Assembly: GCF_037975245.1 (NCBI RefSeq)
Contig: NC_092577.1
Span: 14,842,013 to 14,906,012 of the forward strand
Reading direction: 5' to 3'
DNA: 64,000 bases
DNA from: Apostichopus japonicus
Taxonomy: Eukaryota; Echinodermata; Holothuroidea; Aspidochirotida; Stichopodidae
How positions within the stretch are numbered: the stretch's first letter is position 1; every line of letters begins with the position of its first letter. This document shows, piece after piece, positions 11,066-21,189 of this stretch. The notes under the pieces were generated by a model, which had not been told where the DNA came from, did not search any database, and worked only from the letters and a program-made list of their open reading frames with translations. The position numbers and the translations under genes were made by a program.

Positions 11066-13879
11066 TAGTGCTGTGCCATTTACACGTTTAAACGTGTAAA
11101 CGAACGAAACATCGTTTAAACGTTTAATAAAACCTTATGAACGTTTAAACGAAACTATGATATCAACTGAAAATTAAATTACTGGCAAAAATCGCGTATC
11201 CATTCCCGTGTTTATTTTGTCTACTACGCGAAATAACAACACAACTTACGATCAGTCGAATCATAAACCGCGAACGTAATCCTACTTTTGTTCCCCCCCC
11301 CCCTCCCCGATGTATCCGGCGATATGAATGGCTTAAACTTGAACGCTGTTATCCTTTTGTGAAAACTTCCTGATTCGCGGCACAAGTGTACTTTATATCA
11401 AGCCGACAGCGGCGGCGCAGATAATCCAGTCAATGCAAGTTCGATCGAAATGATTACAATCCCTGTCCATCACGTTGAACTCTCCAACCAGACAATACCG
11501 GGTCGAATACTCGACTTGGTAATAGTTGTTCAAATACATGATCAAAGGAAATGTATCGATTGGAGATCGTAAACTAGAACACCAATGGTGCAGAAGCTCA
11601 TACCTTTCGAGCTTAAAAATGTAGGGCCCACAAAACCAATTTTGGGCCCATGAGGGATACCCCCCCCCCCCTCCATTAGCAGAATCCTGGCAACACCACT
11701 GGCTATAATTCCAATTTTCCCCTTTAAATCCTATTTTACCCACTCTCTCAAACAATACCACTGACCTACTGTACCCTGTTAAACCTTCTCCCCTCTACCT
11801 TAGCAGACATAACTTCACAAGCACTCCCTATATATAACTTCACAAGCTGCCTACATACCTCAGGCTCAAAGACTTCTAAGAATCGGCAAGTGCTGATTGG
11901 CTATAGGGCTCTCATGCTTACAGTTCAACAGTTAATAACAACTCCCAGTCCTGCTTTAATTCCACTAACAGCCTCTGCAGAGCTTAACCACAAATGTAAA
12001 CAAACACTGCAGAAACTGGGAGACAAATTAAAGGAGCTTTGGCAAAAAGTGAAGGCTCAGATTTTTTTTAAACAATGGGGATTAATTGTAATTAATTAAC
12101 TTTTGACCAAAAATTATTAGGCATCACCTTATTCATACACAATCCAACAATCATCAGTTCATCTTTGAATATGATCCATCAAAATCTTGAGGAGATTGAG
12201 ATATTTGAAAATATTACACAGAATGACCCCCGATGACCCCCTAAATGACATTTGACCTCAATTTTCCGAACACCCCTCGTAACTCTCATCCCGAGGAACA
12301 TTGTGACCAAGTTTCATTATAATTGGCCATACACTGTACGAACAGGAGCAATTTGAAAATATAGGGCCGTGGCCCGGGCCACAAAAGACCCCTAGTTGAT
12401 CTTTGATCTCAAATTCATGAACACCCTGAAGGTAAAACTACCATAGTACTATCGTGACAAACCCTCAACATTGTACCATGGAATCTGTAGGAGAAGAAGC
12501 ATTTTGCGTATTTCCACAAAATGGCCCATTACGGCCCACAGGTGACCTTTGACCCCAAATTTTGGACCATCTCTGATGGCCCTATACCCAATGGTCCTTG
12601 TGTCCAAGTTTCATGAAATTCCATCAAACACTGTGCGAGTGGGAGCGGTTTTACCAATTGTTGACGGATAGAGTGATAGAGTGATAGAATGATAGAGTGA
12701 TAGAGTGATAGACGCCGCACTGTAACAATAGCTCACACCAGCATGCTGGTATGAGCTAAAAAAACTCTGAAAATCAGTAGAGAAATTACCAATTGTGTAC
12801 GAAAAGTAAGTTGGTACACCTTTCAAATTTTACAAAAGATCCAGCAAAACACTTTCGAAAAATTCACGCGAAACTGGCAAATCGTGCTAAATGCAACTAA
12901 TGTCATGTATACAAGGCTCTAGTACACCCATTTATAAATAAACCGTAAGACCACATCTGGTGTTAAGCGGGGGGGGGGGGGAGAAAGTATTTTCTAGAAT
13001 TTCCAAAAATATGGAAAAAATAATGTCCTACTATAGTTAAGTGTATAGCAAATAGCCTAACCAACTCGTCTGTTACGGATCTCACGTAACTACAAAAACA
13101 CAACCAATTGTATTTTGCGAACTTGACGTTTTCTACAAGAACATGGAAATAATGTTAAGCATTAGTTAATCATGCCGTGTGGCCTAAAACATATTTTATT
13201 ACAAGGTTTACTTTCATAAAGATGACCATAGCTTGATATCTTGTGCTGCGTGTATTAACTGTGCCTCGTGTATCATGGGGAATACTCCATGAAACGTTTC
13301 TTGGAAACGTGCCAAAATGTTAACAAGCAGGTGTTAGACAGGGGATGAGCGCGCAGTTTGTACCTGGGAAAATTCTGAGCACATATACAGTATCCTACCG
13401 TAGTATTTAAGTTAGGTTAAACCGTACTGCAGTTGTAAACTGATGTACATTTAGTGCGCGCTATTCATTGTTAGGCATTCTAGAACGGGGCTTTGCCGAA
13501 CGTTTTTTGTTTCATAATATCGGAGGTTCTGTAAGTTAAACTTTTTAAAGATTGTAAAACAGATTGAATCTCTTTTCATTTTATAACATAATACAGCTAC
13601 TCTAACTTGTCATTTAAAATTTTTCATCAGCTTCGTGACAATTTAAATTCAAAAAGTTGTCAGTATTTTGCATCCTCATCTGCGAATTTTTTTATCGCCA
13701 GACACGCAAAAAATTCCTTTTCCTTTTCCAGGGTCTTCGCCCCACCAGGGCCCTGGGACGGTCCCCTGGACCCCACGCCTTTATGCTCGGCGTTTTCTCG
13801 CGATTTTCGCGAACGTTTAAACGAACGAAAAATCGGCCGTTTAAAAGTTTAGGTCTTTAAACGAAAACTCACAGCCCTA
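11066..13879. mobile_element. hAT-type element, TAGTGCTGTGCC ends, perfect 8-bp TSD
   Basis: The left end reads TAGTGCTGTGCCATTTACAC and the right end, inward, TAGGGCTGTGAGTTTTCG. The perfect duplication CAACGCAC lies at 11058-11065 and 13880-13887. Both subterminal regions carry repeated CGTTTAAACG motifs. The 2.8-kb interior has no transposase frame. It contains a foreign repeat at about 12120-12760 and a C-run near 11290. It is inserted in intron 2 of smoothened, only about 150 bp from exon 2. Confidence 0.85.
12120..12760. repeat. interspersed repeat with GATAGAGT tract and terminal hairpin, inside the hAT element
   Basis: Two or three diverged direct modules read 'tgacctttgacc ... ccaagtttcat', followed by a (GATAGAGT)n-like tract at about 12667-12712. 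A near-perfect hairpin lies at 12729-12758 (TAGCTCACACCAGCATGCTG and its partner). I recall repeats ending in such a 'tagctca..tgagcta' hairpin from marine invertebrate genomes, but cannot name the family. Confidence 0.55.
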
Positions 13880-14033
13880 CAACGCACTGAAGCCTAGACT
13901 ACTTCCTCTTTTCTTCTACGTAAGTTTTACAGTGTCCGACTGTCCCTCACCAGCATACCCCTCATACGAGCAACTGCACCGATTCTCGGTGATCACTGGT
14001 ACAAACCGTACAAGATTCATCGATGGAACTTAC

Positions 14034-14243
14034 CAAAGTAAAAAATGTCAGGACGAGGCAAAGGCTGGCAAGAACTGCAACGAACGTGTGCATCTTGCTG
14101 TGTTCACCTTCGCTGAAGTAAACATTCTGACATTGGACACCGCAGCCCTCTACGTGCTCATACCAACTGGCCTCGTTATCCGTCGTAACCAACGGATACT
14201 CGCATTCTCCCGTGCTGTTGAGAGTGACTTCCTGGAATGTATT
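14034..14243 (-). CDS. SMO: Smoothened, coding exon 2 (linker and TM1), partial gene
   Basis: This exon is exactly 70 codons, phase 0 at both ends. The acceptor is a tract ending TTTTCTTCGACAG above 14243 and the donor TTTACTTTG|GTAAGT lies at 14034/14033. The peptide contains NSTGECEYPLVTTDN, SWYEHVEGCGVQCQN and FSEGEHSKMH, then a hydrophobic stretch ending CLVLTFFTL. These are the hallmark Smoothened linker (the ECPLV..DN and GCGIQCQNPLF blocks) and the first half of TM1. Joined to exon 1 it reads GCSDH then NTFQEVTLNS, as expected for the CRD-linker junction. It has no stop codons or frameshifts, so the exon appears functional. It is flanked on the left by a hAT element and on the right by the Harbinger element. 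Confidence 0.95.
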
Positions 14244-14739
14244 CTGTCGAAGAAAACGAGTATTGAATGTAAATTGCGAACTGTATGTCCTGTTGGTTTT
14301 GTGCTGATGTAAAATAATTGGCACAATTATGTTCCATTCAGATTGCATATTGATGACATTGAAATCTGATATTAATTTTGGAGAGTCAAACATTTGTGGT
14401 GATTATGTGTATACTGTACGTATAATGTATTGACCTTTTCTAATATCAGGGCCCCGTTCCACAAAGACTTACGCTTGATCTTAAGTTTGATCGATCGTGC
14501 GTAAGTCAGCCGATCGAGCGTAAGTTTGATATCAAACTTATCTCCGTTCCACAAAGAAACTTACGCTTGATATCAAGCTTAAGTTTGATCCGATCATGCG
14601 TAACTTTAAGTAGTGATCCAGATCAATCGTAAGTATGATACGTTGCTATGGTAAACACTTGTTTTAAATTTGTTATGTTTTTACTGTACACAGTACATGT
14701 AGAAGTAATACAATGTGAATTTCATGTACTTTTGCACAA

Positions 14740-16055
14740 ATGGCGTTATTTGTGTATCGGCAAGCTGGTCAACAACGCAATTATCGTCGGATTCTACAAA
14801 GAGAGAGAATTTTTAGAGACAGAAGGCAGCCTTTTGAACTTTACAATGATGTTGACATGTACCAAAGATATAGGTTTACTAGGCTAGGCTGTATGACTAT
14901 AATTAATAGATTAAGGGCCCAGTTAGAACATCCCACCAACAGAAGTAGGGCGCTGTCAGCCAGTTTGCAGGTTTTCATTGCTCTAAGATTTTATGCATCA
15001 GGATCGAAAAGTGCCTTAGCAGAGTGTGCCTCTTTACACGGATGCAGCAAGTCATCTGCCTCACGGGCATTGAGGAGGGTTACAAAAGCATTGGTTCAAA
15101 TCCGGAATGATGAAATTAAGTTCCCAATCACTCCAGCCTCTGTGACCAATGCTCAGAGGGAATTTTTTTTGGTAGCAGGATTTCCGCAGGTTGTGGGTGC
15201 AGTAGATGGGACATTGATTGGAATTCACGGTTGTAACTATGGGCCGGATGAGTATGTATTTGTTAGCCGTAAAGGTAGACATGCAATCAATGTACAGCTA
15301 ATTTGTAGTGCAAAATACAAAATCATCAATGTTGTAGCACGATGGCCAGGCAGTACCCATGACAGTAGGATATTGAGTGAAAGCCTTGTTGGGAGACAGT
15401 TTGAGGACCACCAACTTCAAGGGATACTTCTCGGGGACTCTGGTTATCCTCTACAGCCATGGTTGATGACGCCTATTCAGAACCCAACCACACTCGAAGA
15501 GACCTCATTCAATAAGTAAGTAAGCTTGTACAAACCAATACATATCGAGGTATGGTATCGTATCATTTCAGCTCATTGGACTATCTAAATTTATACATCA
15601 CTTTAGATTTGTACAAAAAGCACACACACAAAATCACAAACTCAATATAGTATCAGTTATGACTGTATATTGTAGTTCACCATACGGACAAAACTAGACA
15701 TAAATTACTTAATAGTGAACAAAGAAATAAACAGCTGTCTTCAAGTTTATAATTATTCTTTAATTGCAGTGCTCAGACAAGGACACGAGCCAAGATTGAG
15801 CAAGTCAACGGCCAGCTCAAGAACAAATTTCGATGTCTGCTTGGCGATGGCATGCAAATAGAACCTCAAAGAGCTTGTGATATTATCGTTGCCTGCTGTA
15901 TCCTCTTTAACATCAGCAAGGACTTGAAAGAGCCACACTTAGACCCCCAGCGTGACCAACAGGTTCAACCAGACCCAGATGAAGCTGGTGCAGCACCTGA
16001 TAATGTCCATGGGGCAGCTGTCCGGGCAGATATAATTACTAATTTTTTCACCTAA
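14740..16055 (+). CDS. HARBI1-like PIF/Harbinger transposase, two exons
   Basis: Exon 1 is 14740-15515 (ATG in context CACAAATGG) and exon 2 is 15770-16055. The donor AATAA|GTAAGT and the acceptor TTTAATTGCAG give a continuous 353-aa frame. Residues ~66-120 form the helical DNA-binding part (SLQVFIALRFYASG, GCSKSSASRALRRV). The DDE_Tnp_4-type nuclease follows: VVGAVDGTLIGI (Asp156), GSTHDSRIL (Asp208), LLGDSGYPLQPWLMTP (Asp233) and, after the intron, RTRAKIEQVNGQLKNKFRCL (Glu269), then ACDIIVACCILFN. The length fits HARBI1 (~350 aa). The enzyme cuts and pastes the element and needs the SANT-like partner encoded on the opposite strand. No disabling mutation is seen. Confidence 0.93.
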
Positions 16056-16886
16056 ATGATGGTCTTATACCTTCTTCTAACCCTTCCCCTATCCTTTTTT
16101 ACCCTTGAAAGAGGCAAATTAGTTTTGGCTATACATAGTGTCAGCAAAGAATATGAATGTCATGTCAAACAAACATTTTGCATTTATCAAATACCACTTG
16201 CAGTTTTGACATTCTAACATAACAGCTTAAAATCGTATTTTGAATTTAATTTATGTTGACCATCAATTTAGTTTCAGTAGTACACCCAATAGAAATTTAA
16301 TATCTAAGGCAGATAGTATATAAGCTAAAAATTAGTATCTAAAGTTGACCTACAGTGCTGTTACATAATGGACGGTTCAGAAATGACATTCAACTCAAAG
16401 ATGGTTGGAAAGGCATTATACAATTCTTGATCATTAATATTATCTACAACTCCCACTCAGATGGTTTGCCTATTAAAATAATAGTTCCTTAGCTTTCTTC
16501 ACTTGTATATGCAATAAAGCTACTTAGTAAATAAATATATTCCACGTAGAAGAGTACACTATAGTGTAGGCTGTGTAATTATAACAGTGAGACAGTATAA
16601 CTGGCTTCTTTGGCCTGGAATGAACCTCTTCAGAAATCTTGACCAGTTTAGTTTACTTGATGACATTGTTTATAACAGGAGGATCACTAATTAATGTGAC
16701 CCAATTTTCTAAAGCCATGGGCAGCTGGCATGAATGAAAGGTCTTGACAACCAGGAGTTTACTAAAGATTGCGACACAATTTTTTAACAGTAATACATAG
16801 CACCATTATACTATTAATTATACCTAATTAGACACAAAATAACAGTGAGGAAGGGGTGGGGGAGGGGGTCAAGTATGTATTTAAAG
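16056..16886. other. non-coding spacer between the two convergent Harbinger genes
   Basis: This 0.8-kb AT-rich stretch lies between the stop codons of the transposase and the SANT-like gene and should contain both 3' UTRs. AATAAA-like hexamers occur, for example near 16512 on the plus strand ('gcaataaagc'). Nothing else is recognised. Confidence 0.55.
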
Positions 16887-19772
16887 TTACTTTTCAGGAC
16901 CAAGGGCTGCTGAGATGATTTGAAGTGCCGAAAGAATGCCTTTTTGCACTTCCAAATTCTGTCTGGCTAGCTCAAGCTTTTCCCTCTCAATTTTGATTAT
17001 TTCCTCTTGTAATGAGGTCTGTATCACTTGGTTATCATAATTTGGGGACAACTGGGGAAGAGGGACAACTGTTGGGGAAAGGGTTGACTGCCTGATTGGT
17101 GATGGTGCAGGTGAATCCTGTGAATAGAACAAATGAAAACAATTAATCAATTACAAAATATTCATCAAGGGTACCAAAAACATATTATGTATCATATTAA
17201 GTTGGAGTGCTGTAGTTTTCTAGGCTTTCACAATTTGACTTCTGGTGATCACAGATGACCTTTAAAGTTCACCAAAAGCTATAGGCTTCTTGTACTCAAA
17301 TTTAAATTGGGTATTTTAACATGAATATCATATAAATTGTACCTGTGATGACTCGCTCATAGCAGTCAAAGGGTCTGTCTCTGATGTCCCCAGAGCATTG
17401 ACACCATCTCTGGCCTGGGGGGCCATTGCCTCTAACACGGCCTCGTAAACAGGGCTGTAGTCAGCTGCTGGCCCTCCACCTAAAATAAAATGATATGAAC
17501 AATGTTTATCAATTTCCATTTCATTATATGTCAAGAAATCCGTGATGGATGTGATGTGCCAATAATTGCTATTTACCTGTTGCATGTTTTGCTCTTTGAT
17601 ATTTTTTGGCCAGAATCTTGAGATCTGACCATTTTTTCTTTAGCTCAGAGGCACTTCTCTCTGAGGCTCCTCCTGCAACCCTGATGGAATGTGCAGCCTT
17701 CTCCCAGTAGCTTTTTTTTCTGTCTTCTACCTGTTGGATATGCATGGAGGTTAAAACACAATTCAGAAAGCCCAACAATATGTCCTTCAGCTACATAAAA
17801 GAATTAAAAATCTAAATTTTTATATTGCTTCTGGCATTCATTACAAATTAATTACTATGTTAGTTACAATATCACATAAATTATATATTGCTTTATTTTC
17901 CTTTAATATTTTCCTATATATATATTGCTATATTTTCCTAACAGATTTAATTTAAACACATGATTTAATGTTCAATACTTATATTTTCTGAATAAATCTT
18001 ATATCCATTTTGTGCTATGTCAGGATTCTACTTCTCTTTATCTGTTTACATTATGACAGAGCATTAGGTGATATTACAGGCTATGTTTTCAACTTCAAAT
18101 AGTGTCATTACGCACACACACACACACACGGTACAATTTACATTCCAAACAGATATGCAGTACACAACATATTCTCAAGTCCCACAATTCTGCTGAGTGC
18201 ATATTTTTGCCGCAAAATGAAAGCATGCATGTGTCTTAAATAGGAAAATCATTCTATGTCATTTACTCCGACAACATCACACCTTTGATTAATACTCTGT
18301 CAATACTAAATGCAAAATGTACTGATTGTATTCAATTTGAAAAAAAAAGAAACAAAGCTTCAAATTGCAAAGTGTGATGTGCAATTAGGCTTTTAAAAGT
18401 CTTACCTTCTGTGAGCAATGTCCAGCTCGACCAAACAATTTTTCCCGATTTTCTTTGACAAACTGGCAAAGAATGATGATTTCATGCTGGGAAAAATTCT
18501 TCTTCCTGCATCTTTTTTCTTTTGGGTTAGACTAGGAAAAAATGAAAAAAATTGTTACTGTGAAAATTGTCAAGTTATCATTAACTACTCAAGAACACTG
18601 TGCTCAAAACTTAATGAGCCAGCCTTGGTAATACCAGGATAAACCCCATGACCTCTATTTTGAGTTCCAACAGTCAAAGGCTATAGGCAAGCAGCACACA
18701 CAGCTGCTCATCCCATTGAACAGCTTTAATTGTAATAACTTCTAAAGCCATGTCCCTTGAAATATGAGCACTTAAAACGTGTTTGTATTTTGTAGTAGAG
18801 TCCCAGCTCGACTTAGCTACTCTGGCCTTGGCTAAGTGGGCAGATAAAGTTGCTTGCATAGTGTGCACCTAGCAAGGAAGGTCTATAATAACAAAATTAA
18901 TAATAACAAAACACTGCAGGTAAACGGGGTTTAAACCCCGTTTACCTGCAGTGTTGCCTTTCAAAATGTCGACTTCCGATTTAACAATGCTTTAGGCCTA
19001 GACTGAAACAATCCAAAATAAATATTTACATCACTAAGGATGTAAACTACCGGTCAGCTCAAGTTCAGCCAAAAGAAACATAGGGTATACAACTCAGACT
19101 TTAGTGTGGGTAGGTTAGGCCCTGTAGACCTAGGCTATTGCTGCTTTTATTTTTGTTTTGTGGACATTAAAAAAAAGTTAGGCTAGCTAGGTGACTTTCA
19201 CTTTTGTTCAGAATTAAGCCTACAAGGGGTGCAAGTGCAATAACTATACCTCTCTTTTTAGTCTGGACTTCATACAGAGTTCCTTTGTACGAAATTGTGA
19301 CAATTTATCAATATCAGTCAATGATCCCACTGGTAATCATTAGCCGGGTACCATTATAGGCCTAAGTATACTGTATAGTCTTGTAGTACTAAGCCTAAGT
19401 CGTCCGTGTAATAATACAGGCGTATACTTATGTAGTTTATCCTTTATACAGTAGTCATTTGCTCATATAAATTTGTGTTACTGCTAGGCCTAAACTTTAG
19501 AAAAGACGTAGGCAGGCCTAACGTTGTCCCGGGTATTCCTCTAGGCTCTAGTACATAGCCTACATATAACACTGACTGCCTGTATTAAACTAATTTAACG
19601 TACGCAAAGACTACCGAGTTGGCAGATAAAATGCGGTCAACGGACGATCTTTCAATGTTTTTGAGTCGTAACACACAACGAACCAATGCAATCAAATATG
19701 GCAAAGGTTATTCTTGTAAAGATTGTGGTTAAATGTTTATTCTGACACATTTATCTGATATTTACTCACCAT
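16887..19772 (-). CDS. Myb/SANT-like Harbinger accessory DNA-binding protein, about five exons
   Basis: Minus-strand exons are proposed at 19770-19772 (ATG only), 18406-18531, 17577-17730, 17343-17479 and 16887-17117. All junctions have GT/AG sites and agree in phase, giving 216 aa. Residues ~8-90 are a trihelix/Myb-SANT-like domain: RCRKKNFSQHEIIIL, VKENREKLFG, SYWEKAAHSI, ELKKKWSDLKILAKKY. The C-terminus ends in a charged helix (EEIIKIEREKLELARQNLEVQ). Such proteins (NAIF1/MSANTD group) bind Harbinger ends and carry the transposase into the nucleus. The weakest point is the first exon: its ATG lies directly before the GTGAGT donor, and an upstream ATG with an alternative acceptor (GATGCAG, ~18511) would give a different N-terminus. 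Confidence 0.8.
18910..18955. repeat. 46-bp perfect palindrome in the Harbinger element
   Basis: The sequence AACACTGCAGGTAAACGGGG meets its exact complement around a centre at 18932/18933 (GGGGTTTAAACCCC). It lies in the first intron of the SANT-like gene. It could form a cruciform or an RNA hairpin, or could be the trace of a tiny inserted inverted repeat. No function can be assigned. Confidence 0.9.
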
Positions 19773-20027
19773 TTTGATGACATATAATGCGCCGACAGGT
19801 TGTTCGCAGTGTCAAAACTTCGGAGACGCAAGTGATTTGAGGTCACGAAAGGTCAAAGTAGCCTCGTCCACTGACCAAATATTAATTAGAATCATGCGTA
19901 GCGTAAGTTTGATTTTGTGGAACGCTACTTAACGATCGAACTTACGCTACGATCAATCGCATGAGAATCGAACTTAAGTTTGATCTTAAGATCAAGCGTA
20001 AGTTAGTCTTTGTGGAACGGGGCCCAG

Positions 20028-20657
20028 GTATAACTAAAGCACTAGGTGGACTCTATACAGTGGCACACACAAACAGGCATACAGAGTACAAATTTCTTAG
20101 TTATGTATGTGGCCATGCCACCCCCTCCTTCCCACTCCCCCACAGCAATAGTGGGGAAGGTGGGCACAGAGACCATGCTCCCACCAATAATTTTTCTCAG
20201 CAATGATTATTTTCTACATCAGCCTTATGCCAACACGGGCAGCAATTTCAGCAAACTTGAATATTGGTCTGACAACTGACCCCCATAATAATCTCAAAGC
20301 TGTGCTGGGCTCCATTACAAGTGTTCATATCACAGCATGATAGTTAAACTAGTCTTGTCACAAACAAGATACACAGAGATCTTGGCAACTCTAGCTTGAC
20401 AATTTGTGTTGGCAGAAAGAGGGGGTAGTTTGACCGGAGGTGACCGGTCAACAGGAGAGGTCAGTGTCAAAGGTTACCAGGTCACTCTAGACACCGTAGC
20501 ACCAGGGTGCAGTTGTGAGGAGACAGGTGAATTAGTAGCAAAGTAAACAACAAACTTTCATTTCTCTGATGTCACAGTAAGTTAACCGTAAACAACGGTC
20601 CATTTGACTTTAAGAAACACAATGTCCCACTATTTCTTTAACTTATTTGAAACTTAC
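20028..20657. other. remaining smoothened intron 1 sequence next to exon 1
   Basis: About 630 bp of intron lie between the Harbinger element and the exon 1 donor. Together with ~200 bp on the other side of the element this is the whole original intron 1. No coding signal or further repeat is recognised. Confidence 0.7.
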
Positions 20658-21146
20658 ATGGTCTGAACAGCCATTTCCATATATGTCATCGTTCGAGCAG
20701 TTAAGAAAGGCCGGCCAGCCCTGTCTGATCTCAACTATTTCACAAGGACCTCGAGTTTCCTCGCACATGTCTCTGCCGGGTAATTCCACAGATCCGTTCA
20801 CACAGTTGGGGGTGTAGAGGGCACAAAGGAGTGGCAGTATCTTCTCCCAGCAGGTCGGCACCTGGCGTAGACCGCTCCACTGCCGAAGCTTGTGAAGGAC
20901 ATCACTCGTGGTCCAATTCTCAGACTCCTGGACGAGAACGAACGTCGTAAACGGATGGTCGATGCTGGTAGAGCCGCAGCTCAGGTTATCCTCCACCGGT
21001 ACACAGGTAGCCGTCTTTCGGCAGTGGTGAGGAATGGAAGTCGAATTGGAGGCAGTTGAGGTATCGACCGAGGCCACGAGAAGGACAAACAAGATGGAGA
21101 TGAAACAAACAGCAGTCACGTTGCCTGCAATGCGGTGGTGTCCCAT
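20658..21146 (-). CDS. SMO: Smoothened, coding exon 1 (signal peptide and Frizzled-type CRD), partial gene
   Basis: 163 codons start at ATG 21146 and end at the donor GACCAT|GTAAGT. Residues ~10-30 are a hydrophobic signal peptide (VCFISILFVLLVASV). Residues ~42-160 form the Smoothened cysteine-rich domain: CRKTATC, LRQWSGLRQVPTCW, LLCALYTPNC, ELPGRDMCEETRGPCEIVE, GWPAFLNC and GNGC. This cysteine spacing and the WSGLR, ELPxRxxC and TRGPC blocks are specific to Smoothened rather than Frizzled. The CRD binds sterols and is needed for Hedgehog signal transmission. The open frame extends upstream only through TTG codons, so the ATG at 21146 is chosen. A 5' UTR acceptor may lie just upstream (GAGCCAG). 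The gene continues leftward through exons 2 and 3. Confidence 0.96.
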
Positions 21147-21189
21147 CGTCACCTGGCTACTGTCTCCGGAGTAAAACTGGCTCAAAACT

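Larger units (their letters stand above)
14450..20024 (+). mobile_element. complete PIF/Harbinger transposon in smoothened intron 1
   Basis: Terminal inverted repeats start GGCCCCGTTCCACAAAGACT at both ends. The 3-bp duplication CAG lies at 14447-14449 and 20025-20027. Both subterminal zones contain many copies of a short palindromic module (for example CTTACGCTTGAT and GATCAAACTTA), typical binding sites for a Harbinger transposase complex. The 5575-bp element encodes the two proteins this superfamily needs, arranged convergently: a DDE transposase on the plus strand (14740-16055) and a Myb/SANT-like protein on the minus strand (16887-19772). Both reading frames are open after splicing, so this may be an autonomous, recently active copy. 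Confidence 0.93.

Noticed and set aside
20643-21185. Longer Smoothened frame starting at 21185 and ending at 20643
   Set aside because: The upstream start is a TTG codon, not ATG, and the last codons read through the GTAAGT donor. The exon is taken as 20658-21146.
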